Shown piece after piece: positions 15,201 through 27,200 of a stretch of 64,000 bases of DNA. Source of the stretch: Tyto alba (taxonomy: Eukaryota; Chordata; Aves; Strigiformes; Tytonidae); contig NW_024881322.1 of assembly GCF_018691265.1 (NCBI RefSeq), positions 3,968,001-4,032,000 of the forward strand, written 5' to 3'. The notes below the pieces were generated by a model, which was not told where the DNA came from, ran no database searches, and worked only from the letters and a program-made list of their open reading frames with translations. Every line of letters begins with the position of its first letter. Position 1 is the stretch's first letter. Both the position numbers and the translations under genes were made by a program.

Positions 15201-18200
15201 TTCAGAGAAACATTAGTAATGTGAGAGCACAAACTGAAACGCCTCCCAATTAATTAACCCCAGCATAAGCACAGTGAGGCATGAAAACAAAGTGTCACTT
15301 TTGATGTAAGTCAGCAGGGGGCAGAAAAAATATCCTGTCCCACAGGGATAGGATAGTGCGATTTACATGTACTTCAGAAAAAGGGGTAAGGAACTTGTAA
15401 GTCATCCCTACAAGAAACTAACAACAATCAACTAGAAGTTGGTTTATGCCCAGAAGAGTAACAGGTTTGCATTCCTACAGCAGAGGATTGCATCTCTTCA
15501 CTGCAATTCTGGATTTCGACACAAAGCTACTTTCATGCTTCATTTCCAGCTGCACATGCCAGCTGCTATCCACTTGGAAAGAAAGAGGCAAAGTGTTTTA
15601 GGAAAAAAATCATGTATGAATTTATTTCAGAATCTCCAAATGAGAGACAAAGAAATGCATATGGTATAAATCGGTGTGAATATAAAAGAAGATTATGTTT
15701 TGTACAATAGAGAATCTGCTGTATGATATGCTAAACTTATATTCACAATTTTTCATAGGAGTCCACTACGTGTATCTAAACAAAAGCACTGTCCTTTTTT
15801 GATAAAGAACAAACTCCCTTGGTGGAATTCTAGCTCACTAGGGGCTATATGAACCAGGCTATATCAAAAAAAGAGACAAATTTTTAGTTTAAGAGGGAAA
15901 AAAAATGGATTAGCTGTTGGCCACAACGTGGTGCAGAAAATGCTGATGAAATACAGTTACAGGACTGCTGCAGCTGGGCTGTTTTGCAAAGAAGAAATAT
16001 GAAGTGGCATACAGACAATTTAAATCAGTCACTAAAATAATTATTACATCATCATGCTGGCATCAGGCCAACTGCTAGCATATAGGCATAAATTACCTAG
16101 GGGAATTACATTCAGAAGTTTCAATGTTATCCATAATAATGGGAAGTTTGGCAGAAAAAGGCCTATTTTCCCTTTACAAACCTATGTTTGATCAGAGATG
16201 TCACAAAACATTCACTCATAAACACGATCTTTGCTATTTCGCCTTATAACATGGCAAGGGGATACTTAACAAAAAGAGGTATAGAAAAGTACACTGAAAA
16301 GCACGTTTACCATATCTTCTTACTTCTATTCACCTGGAAACAAACCTTACAATTAATATTTTGGGCTTAAAATTCGCGATCAAGTTTCTTTAAATCAGCA
16401 CAGTCATTTACTTAAAGATAATCTATAAAGAGCCTGATTAAATAAAATCTGTGTTAAAATCACTCGTCAAATACAGAAAATGAATTCCTTCATTCCTTTA
16501 TTTTCACATACCTTGATGGGTATTTTAATGAGTAAGCAGCAGCCAGAAATCCACCTAGGTTGTGTCCAAGTAAAATCATTTTTTCTAACCCCACCTCCTT
16601 TCTCCATTCTTCTATGGATTCCACAAACTGGTTTTCTGCTTCCCGAGCATCGGTGTCAAAGTGTGGTCTACTGCTACGTCCAAATCCCAAGAGGTCAAAA
16701 GCATGAACTGTCCTGTTCTCACAGAGATCTTCAAAATTGAGAGCCCACAGTCCAACACCTCCTCCAAACCCATGCAGGAGAACAAGTGGAGTTTTATGTG
16801 AAAGGTCCGGAGAGAATGTCAGTGTCCATATTTTATTTCCATTAGGTATATACACATATCGTTTATTGTATGTGCTTGTAATACCTGAAGAAAGAGTGGG
16901 GAAAAAAAGTATGTTGCTAGACATGCCTGATAAAATCTGAAGTATATTCTACAGAAATCACTGTTTTAAATAGGAGCTCCCTTTCAAAGGAGAAAGCCTA
17001 TGGTCAAATATCTAAATAAGGGAACAATGAAAATCTAATTCTAAACCTGTTTATTTCATCACAGTGTAAAAGCCATATTTAAAAACTTCTTTGATTATAT
17101 TTAATATAAATTTATATAATATCTAGTTGTATCTATAAATCTTAGAGACTTACATTTTAGCATTTTGTCCTCCGCCTCTTTAAGGTGTAGCAGTGATGTG
17201 GGACACCAGGCAGGAAGCCAGCTGAATAACCATCCTAACCTACAACAACAACACAGAATAAAAACTTCTTGAGCAAGATGGCAATTTTTTGCATTATCTG
17301 ATGCTTTGAAGACACTTCTTTTGCCGCTCTTCATAAAAGAGCCCATGCAAATTACACACAGTGCAGGACAGGAGTGCGCACTGGGAGGGAATTCACGTTC
17401 TCCTGACTTTTATGAAGTGGTGTCATGATCGGAGGCAGTCTTCAAAGGGCACATTGTTCCTCCACTGCGTGCTCCTTATCAGAGTGTACTGATCTATCTC
17501 CGTCAGAGCTGGCTTCTTCTAAGAACCTGGAGACATCAGCCCGCATACCAACCCGACAAACCTGGCAGCATATATAACAGAATCATTGGGGTTTCCAGCC
17601 TCCTCTCAAGTTCCCTTGGAAGCCTGCCTGCACACACATTACCCTGCATGAACCTACTATTTCTAGAAAAGCAATAAACCATGCACTCGCCAGCCTAACC
17701 TGAACTGATTCATACAGTAGATAAATTTTAAAAGTGTAAAATTAGCAGGTTTATTCTAACAAAGCAAAAACCTAGGGCTTTCATTACCAACCTAGAAACA
17801 AAGCACAAGAGGAAAACAAAACAGCAATTTCAATTCTCTCAACAGAAGGTGCTTTTCCAGCTGTCCGTTGCTATCTTGGTAGTACTAGCTTGTCCTGGGT
17901 TGAGTGAGTGGTGGGTTTTTTTGGTGGCAGGGGAGGGGGCTATAGGGGTGTCCCCCTGTGAGAAGCTTCTCGAAGCTCCCCCAGCTCCAAGTCAGCTCCA
18001 CCTCTGCACCAAAACTGAGCCAATCATCTGCGCCTCTGCGATAACGTATTTAAGAAGGGACGTGGTGACGGGCAGTGGGACTTGTGAGGAGGAGTTGCTG
18101 CAGCTGCATGAACACCAAGGTCAGAGGAGGAACGGAGGAAGAAAGGAGGGGGGAGGTGTGCCGGAGCAGAGACCCCCCTGTATCCTGTGGGGAGACGGCA

Positions 18201-21200
18201 GGGCAGCCCCCCCTGCCACCCATGGAGATCTACAGTGGAGCAGACATTGATTTACGGCCTGTGGCTCCTGCTTGCCTGATCAAGGTTCTGTGCCCGAAGA
18301 AGGCCGGGGTCTTGTGGGAAAAGGTAGCCCCGCTGCTGTAATTCAGCGCTGGGAGGATTGCAGCATGCAGGGGTGTCCCACGCCGGAGCAGCTCGGGAAG
18401 GGCTGCAGCCGTGGGAGAGAATCCAGTCGGAGGAAGTTAGTGACCCATGACGGAGCAGTGTGGGGAACGCTGCGGCCCATGGGAGGAACTCATGTTGGAG
18501 AAAGTTTGTGGAGGACTGTCTGCTGTGAGAGGGGGACCACGCTGGAGCAGGAGGAACAAGTTCCGGACACTCCCCTCACCGAAGATGAAGGAAGTGGCAG
18601 CGCTGCCTGCACCCCCCATTCCCTGCCCCTGCGCCACTGGGGGAGGAGGTAGAGATATCGGGAGCAGAGCTGAGCCCGGGAAGAAGGGAGGGGTGGGGGG
18701 AAGGTGTTCTCAAGATGTGGCAATGCTTCTCACTGTCCTACTCTGTTATGTGTTGTTAGTGTCTGTAATAAATGTATGTTCTTTTTTTCTTCCCCTAACG
18801 AGTCTGCCTTTTGCTCGTGACCATAAAAGGGGGATTTTTTTCCCCATCCCAGTCCTATCTCTAACCCCAAGCCTGGCTCTCTGTCCCTTCTCATTGCCGG
18901 AGAAGGGACAGGGAGCTGCTGCACTGTGGTTGGCTGCCAATCAGGCCCAAACCACAACATAGCTTGACGATGAGAGCAGGGGGAATGACTCAGCTAGCAG
19001 CCCTGACTCACTGACAGTGCTTCAAGGGACACAACAATTGGGTACAGCTCTTCCTGGGCGCTAATTTATCCCTCGTTTTCAAGATGGAATCCTCCTTTTC
19101 CCTCCCTCACCTGTTTTCAAAGTGGCTCAGACTATCAGCGCAAAGGCTGCTACTGTAGGACCCCAGACCATTCCTCATAGGGAAGAGGATAAGGTCACCA
19201 AATTCACACCCAGCTGTCTTTATTTAGCACTTTTTTCCTACACTGAACTGCTTTCCAGATAGCTATAGTATTCTGGGGACTGAACGTTACATTAGTTGTA
19301 AAACAATTAATGTTAAAAGACTATAAGGTTACTAATGTTCAGTTTTTCAGAGCATACACAACACATCGATAACAAATTATAAATCTGGCCCCCTGAGTTC
19401 TTTATGCAAAAACCCTCTCCCCACCTTTTTAAGCAGCTGAGCTACTCCAGTTGCATAGCTAATTAAATTTATGATACAACATGGAAGGTTTTCTGGGGAA
19501 GCAGAGTGGAGTCACAAGCAGCCCTGTTCAGATTCACAGAAACATATTCAGGGATATCAAGAAAAAAAAAAAAAAAGCCCAAACCATACCTGATCAAAAA
19601 GGATTAGTCATCCAATCACTCATGCCCACTGCTATTCAGTATTATTTACTCCTCTGAGAAACACACTGATGTCTGGCTGTTCTGTAAATCACCTTGCTAA
19701 ACCACCAGACTGTGGGAAACATTATAATGGTGTATCGAGGGACTGGGAAGGGACAGTTTTATGTCCTTCCATGCCACATCCTCATGCAATCTAAGAAATT
19801 AAGGAACTCAGCATCTTACAAGAATAGGCATCCAAGTAAACCTACATTAATCTACGCATTTATTTAAAAGTACGATTTTTAAGATGTTAAAGCTGGCACC
19901 AGCCAAAAGCAATTTCACCAGCAAATAACTGAAATCTGAGTTTAACAATATCTCTAATTGTTCCCAATGTTATGAATTACTCTGGTAAATTATTAAACAA
20001 TAGCTATGTCACCACTCTTCTGAGCCAAACTTTCTGCTAGTTATATGCTCAACTAGGCATTTTCATTCATAACTTTTAGGTCAGAAGCACAAAACCCAGT
20101 CACTATTTCCCTCAAGCCAAAACTATATGAAATGTTTCTTCTTGACAAAACCACTGATTTAGCAAAGAAACTTCTTTAAAGATTTTTTTTTTTTTTTACA
20201 GAAATGTACAGCTGCATCATGTCAACATGAAGACAGTGCAGAGATATGACCACAATGAAATAAAAATGAAATCTACAGTTCACAGTCCCAGAGTCCTAGG
20301 GAGACACCTGGGTACTCAGGAAAAATATTTAGAAAATTGTATCAAGATGGAAAAGTTGTAACATAGGCCCAACTCTTTCTTTTGTTAGTTATCAGTACTG
20401 TTTATAAATACTGAGATTTTCATTCAGAAAAGACATTACATACACATAGCTTGACAAACGGTCAACAAGCTGAAACGCTTTAAATAAAAATTATGTTTGC
20501 AATTCAGTCATTCTGTACTTGCTGAACTAAAAGAGCAAGCGAAGACTTGCCAAAAAAAGTGACTGCTTTCTAGAAAAGTTATTTTAGAAAGAAAATATTT
20601 AGTTACTATATTCAACTTAATCCTTTGGTTTTGTCCCTCTCCTTCCAAAAATGATCTACCACATTGCTAGATGTTTTCCACATGTGGAGAACAATCAACT
20701 ATTTAACCTATTTCAATCATTTCTCTGATAACTTTGGAAGACTGCAATGTGGCTCTATCATTTCTTTTGTACATCTGTGCTAAATGTGTCTTCCTGCACA
20801 CAAGAATGTCAGTTACTTACAGGGCCTGTCGTTTTTATTTCAGTGATATAAAGTTAAAAGAGCTATGTAATGTTGAAAAAGAAGCAATGGACCTTTTAAG
20901 ATAGTGTGCTCACCAGCAGCGGAGGCAAGATATGAGAGAAAACTAAAGATTTCAGCAGTAGTTTCACACTGTGAGCTACCCACTGCTGGAAGAGGCAGAC
21001 CCCACCCTGCTCTCATCACCCACCACTTCCCAAAGACTCTCCTTGCATCCATACAGGCTCTTTAGGAAGGACAGGCAGGGGAGATGAGGAGGGGGGGGTC
21101 ACCCTCTATGCCAATGACCAGCTGAGGTACATGGAGCTCTGGCTGGGGATGGATGAGGAGCCAACTGCGAGCTTGTGGGTCAGGATTAAAGGGAGGGCAG

Positions 21201-24200
21201 GGACAGGTGACATTGCAGTGGGGGTCTGCTACAGGCCACCCAGCCAGGAAGACTGAGTGGGTTAGGCCCTCTGTAGACAGACAGGAGCAGCCTCACGTTC
21301 ACAAGTCCTGATCCTCATGAGGGACTTCAACCACCCCGGTATCTGTTGGAGGGACAACACAGCAGGGCACAAGCAATCCAAGAGATTCCTGGAATGCGTT
21401 AATATCTTCCTTCTCCAAATGTTAGAGGAGTCAACAAAGAAAGGTGGCATCCTGGATCTTGTTCTCACCGACAAGGAGGGGCTGGTGGGGAGTGTGAAGC
21501 TCAAAGGCAGCCTTGGCTGCAGTGACCATGAAATCAAGGGGAGGTGGAGATAAAGATCCTTAGGGCAGTGAGGAGGGTGTACACCAAGCTTGCTACCCTG
21601 GACTTCAGGAGAGCAGACTTCGGCCTCTTCAGGGATCTGCTTCATAGAGCACCATGAGATAAAGCCCAGGAGGCAAGAGGGGCCCAAGAAAGCTGGTTGA
21701 TATTCAAAGATCAACTCCTCCAAGCTCAGGAGAGATGCATCCCAACAAAGTCAGGTAGAAAAAAACAGTAGGCCAGCATGGATGAAGAAGGAGCTCCTGG
21801 ACAAGCTCAAACATAAAAAGGAAGCCTACAGAGGGGGGAAGCAAGGACAGGTAGCCTGGGAGGAACACAGAGAAACTGTCTGGGTAGCCAGAGATTGGTT
21901 TAGGAAAACCAAAGCCCTGATAGAATTAAATCTGGCCAGGGACACCAAGGACAACAAGAAAAGTTTCTATAGGTATGCAGGTGATAGAAGGAAGACAATG
22001 GAAAGTGTGGGCCCTCTCTGGGAGGGAACAGGAGACCTGCTTAACCAGGATATGGAGAAGGCTGAGATTCTCAACAACTTCTTTGCGTTAGTCTTCACCA
22101 GCAAAGGCTCCAGCCCCATCACACAAAATGCAGAAGGCAAAGGCAGGGATTAGGATTCTCCTACCCACTGTAGGGGATCAGATCTGAGACCATCTAAGGA
22201 TCCTGAAGGTGCACAAGTCCATGGGACCTGATGAGATGCATTCACAGGTCCTGAGGGAACTGGCAGATGAAGTGGCTAATCTGTTATCATCATATTTGAG
22301 AAGTTGTGGCAGTCCAGCGAAGTTCCCACTGACTGGAAAAGGGGAAATATAACCTCCATTTTTAAAAAGGGAAATAAAGAGAACCTGTGGAACAGGCCAG
22401 TCAGTCTCACCTGTGTGCCCAGCAAGATCATGGGAGTGGATCCTCCTGGAAACTATGCTAGGGCACATGGAAAATAAGGAGGTGATTGGTGACAGCCAAC
22501 CCCGTCCAACCTGGCCTTGAGCCCTTCCAGGGAGGCAGCAGCCACAGTTTCTCTGAGCACCCTGGGCCAGTGCCTCACCACCCTCACAGGGAAGAACTTT
22601 CTCCTAATACCTAATCTAAACCTACCCCCTTTCAGTATAAAACCAACACCTCTCATCCTATCACGGACAGAGAGTCCCTCCCCACCTTTCCTGTAGCCTC
22701 CTTTCAGTACTGGAAGGCTGCTATGATGTCTCCCCAGAGCCTTCTCTTCCCCAGGCTGAACAATCCCAACTCTCTCAGCCTCATCGGGGAGGTGCTTCAG
22801 CCCCCTCATCATCTTTGCAGCCCTCCTCTGGACCCACTCAAGCATGTCTGTGTCCTCCTTACGCTGGGGGCCCCGGATCTGGACACAGTACTGCAGGTGA
22901 GGTCTCACGAGAGCAGAGTAGAGGGGCAGAATCACTTTCCTCAACCTGCTAGCCACTCTTACCTTGATGCAGCCCAGGCTACGGTTGGCTTTCTGGGCTG
23001 TGAGTGCACACTGCCAAGTCACACTGGGCTTTTCATCAACCAACACCCCCAGGTCCTTCTCTACAGGGCTGCTCTCAATCCACCCATCGCCCAGCCTGTA
23101 TTTGAGTTTGGGATTGCCCCGGCCCATGTACAGGACCTTGCACTTGGCCTTCTTGATCTTCATGAGGTTTGCATGGGCCCACCTCTCCAGCTCCCTCTGG
23201 ATGCCACCCCTGCCCTCCAGTGTGTCACCCACCACACAGCTCGGTGTTGTCGACAAACGTGCTGAGGGTGCATCGATCCCACTGTCCATGTTTCCAACAG
23301 AGATGTTAAACAGTGCCGGCCCCAACACCGACCCCTGAGGAACACCCCTCATCACTGCTCTCCACTTGGACATTGAGCTGCTGACCGCCACTCTTTGAGT
23401 GTGACTGTGCAGCCAATTCCTTACCCACTGAGTGGTCCATCTGCCAAATCTACACCTCTCCAATTTAGAGACAAGGATGCTGTGTGGGACAGTGTCAGAA
23501 GCTTTGCACAAATCCAACTAGATGACATCAGTTGCTCTTCCCTTGTCCACCAACGCTGTAACCCCATCACAGAAGGCCACCAAACTTATCAGGCACGATT
23601 TGTCCTTAGTGAAGACATGGTGGCTGTCACCAATCACCTCCTTATTTTCCATGTGCCCTAGCATAGTTTCCAGGAGGATCCACTCCCATGATCTTGCTGG
23701 GCACAGAGGTGAGACTGTCTGGCCTGTAGTTCTCAAATATGATGGATAACGGCTTAGCCACTTGATCTACCAGTGCCCTCAGGATTCACAGCAAGAATTA
23801 ATGCTTCTTTATTAACATTTATCAGCAACAATACCATTACAAAAAAGCTACCATTTAAGTAAAGGAAAACTTTTTTCTTTCCAGCATTCACTATATCCAA
23901 ATTCCACCTTGTTCTCCATTTACTCCCAGGAGAATTTCTCTCAAATATAGATTGTTAAACAAATCACTGGGAAAAAAAATACTTTAGAGAAAAATGCAAT
24001 AAACCTATTTCAAACTAGTGTGTGAAAGAACAAGAAAACATGTTTCTAAAACTCCAATAAACTGAAAAGTAAACTTGAGGTGATACAGAAGTGGCAAATA
24101 TTTTCAACTCAAGGAAGTTTAAAAATTATATAGGAACTGCATATGTCTGAATCTAATTTGGTAACATTTTTCTGTTTGGTAACACAATATTAAATGACTA

Positions 24201-27200
24201 ATAGTGATAAGAAATTTAAAACACATAAGGTAGTACCACTAAAATTAGGGTATCACTTAATAATTGTGGATTTAAGTTTATGAACAGGTTCAAGTTCTCT
24301 TTATTGTTTTAGACAACCCAGCAGTCTGTTTAGTATTTCAACAATTGTAATCATTTAAAATCCAGGAAAATTACACATTCAAGCTTGGTACTAGTTTAAA
24401 GCAGAAACCTTGCTATGAGAAGGAAAGTTGAGGTGGAAAAATTTTTAATGTAAAGAAGTAGATAAAATACATTCTTAAAGACCAAGATAAATACTCCATC
24501 TGTTCAAAGAATATGTAAGAATATAACTGTGAGATTTTATTAATTATAAAATGAAGTGAAAACTACAAAGCAAAGCACATTTAATTGAAAATGACAGAAT
24601 GCATTACTGATTAGCATGAAAGAGGACCGAAATTTCCTAATTAAATTTGGAAAGTTTAGGAAATTAGAAAAATGTTTATCATGTGAAAGCAACATGCTCT
24701 GCATGAAACCAAGAACAAGATGCAACAAAATATATATTAGACTCAAACCTTTGACGTAACTAGTTGACTGCAGTTAATATTCAGTGTTCATCTGTTAAGT
24801 CAAGGAAAGCCATTTTTTAAAATAGGAAAGATAAAACACACTGAGAAGTCTGTGTGTTAGTCCAACTCTGAGAAGCACCCTACTTCTACGTTTTCATTCC
24901 TGCTGGTGTCAGTATGCAGTAAACTGGGTGATGTAATGCCTGAATCTCAGGCACCCTCACTACCAGCAGATCAGATCAGATCTCAAAACTCACTCTTCCC
25001 TCCATTTTGCCAATTCAACTATTTTGCATCTGCTCCTTCTATCAGATTTGTGAAATGATTCAGCTTTAAAAGAAACTGTTTTAAACCAGATAATTTTGAA
25101 GACCCAGCCACAGAGAAGCCAAACAGTTAACCAGCAGACCTATTGGAACAAGATGGAAAAAAAGAGGCAAGGGGGGAGGACAGCAAGCTTTTAAGTTGGA
25201 GCTGCCACTGACAGACAGTAACATATAATCCTGACCTCAGTCAGTCCAGATTTAACTGGGCAGGGATGTCTCGAACAAGGCTTGGGATATGGTTTCATGA
25301 GAACATTGAGAGCATAACCAATTTTAGGAGTCCTTACAGTTCTTCATTCCTGTCCCCAAACTGCAGCACGCTCTTTAACGCCGCAGTTTTCTGAGAATAA
25401 TGAATACAGTCAGAACCATTCAAGCATACACAATCTATGTACAGTAACTGTTACTGCAAAGGCTGTATAGCCAGGGGCAGAGCTTCTGCAAGTACAGTAG
25501 AGGTAATCACAACAACAACTTGAGTGAGATGTTGCTGGGACAAAAATTAGGCTTTGGCAGTTGCAGACAAACATCAGGAGTAGAAAAATAAATCACGTTC
25601 CACTACATAATCATTGCATGAAAAGACCAAAAATGCTGTAATCCTCAGGGAAAGACCTTGAGGAGCATACTAAAGAAGGAAGACCCAGAAGCGAGATTTA
25701 GGAATATGGTATAGGAACAAAAAGCCTCAATCCTTTAACAAATGTCTGTTTACCACTTTCATGAGGTGACATGAAAATGTACGAAATTGCTGTGAATGGG
25801 TTAAAAAGGAAAGCAATTTTTTTCCCCAGATGACATTATAACTCTGCCTATAAAGTTCTGTTTAGATGAGTTTCGAGCCAAGATGTTCCAAGCAGTTAGA
25901 TGTTGTAAAACTCTTGGATACTTCAGTAACATTAAAATAGAATGTTTTGAAAACCTCTGCATAATATTTCTAGGAAGCGTAATGTACATCAGCCCCATTC
26001 CAACAAAAAGCCTGTTGACAGGTTATTGCAGAATATTGCTACACTAGGTCAGAGGTAAAAACAATGCATTCCTCTTGTACTTACTACATCTTGAACTCTG
26101 TATTTGGAACATTCAACATCAGAATTAATGTAAAAAATCAGAGGCAAATTTTATTACTGTCTCTATTTATATTAACAGTGCTACACAGGACTATCACTTA
26201 TTAAAATTAACCTGAGAATGTAAATAAGGAATGTGAATCCATAACCAATGAACATTTTCTGGCTATTTTAGTGATATTGAAGTTTCCTGTGTCATTTAAA
26301 TTCATTTCAACAACCTGAGCATTCAGGCAGCGGAAAGGACCTACAGTTTTGCTCCCTCTCATGCTGAACCTCAGCCATTGGTGTAACTTGCATGATTGTG
26401 GCCCCCTCCCCATTTTCTTCTCTGTCTCCCAGAATTGCCTTTCATTATCTTTCATGCATATATCATTTTCATGCATGTATCCTTTTTATATGTTTTTGTG
26501 ATTTCTTCCATCCCCATTCTAGCTATACCCAAGGCGTGCATTTCAGGGCATGTGCTTTTTCAGTACCTACCCCAAGAATGAAGTTTATCTGTGGACTGCC
26601 ACCCATGCCTCCAACCTGTAACACCTATACTGCTTACAGAGTAGCTGTGTTGGCACCCAGTGCAAGAAACCATTAAGCATGTGTGCAATAATGAAGAAAC
26701 CATGCATGTGGCCATACAGCTATTACTTATTCCTACTATTGTTCACTAATAAATAGGTTCCAAATCTACAAACAAGGGCAGTGTCCTACCATCCTTCAAA
26801 AAGTTACAAAGTCTCCTCCACAGCGGGGTTAAAGTCAGGTCGCAAATATACTGCAGCGCAAAGAACTAATTAATTCTAACAAGCTTTCAGAAACACTGTT
26901 CCTCCCTAACTTACAACACACCCTCTAACATACAGCCATTTCCCCTTAAAAACTTTGAGGTCTGCTAACAGCTAATAGTAATCAGATAAGCAATCCCTTG
27001 GTTATTTTCTTCCGCCTCTTCTAAGGATCCATTATTTAGTATTTTGATTTAAAAGCTAGAATCAAACACAATCTAGAGAAAAATTGTATTAGCAACTACA
27101 GACCAGGCATGGAAGAATACAGAGATAAAGATGCAGAGGCACAGGAGAGGAAAGGGAGGAGCTGCACGGTCCCACTAAAACTACTCAACCTTGAGACAGA

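Noticed and set aside
17849..18962. Six overlapping open frames (up to 171 codons) in 17.8-19.0 kb
   Set aside because: All lie in the solo LTR, which does not code for protein; the sequence between its ends is one LTR with promoter and polyadenylation signals.
22723..23338. Plus-strand open frames of 124-180 codons
   Set aside because: Antisense shadows of the minus-strand CR1 reverse transcriptase.
21045..23795. Twin-priming inversion of one CR1
   Set aside because: In twin priming the element's 3' end is at an outer edge and the 5' piece is inverted; here both tails are at the centre and the 3' terminus is missing.
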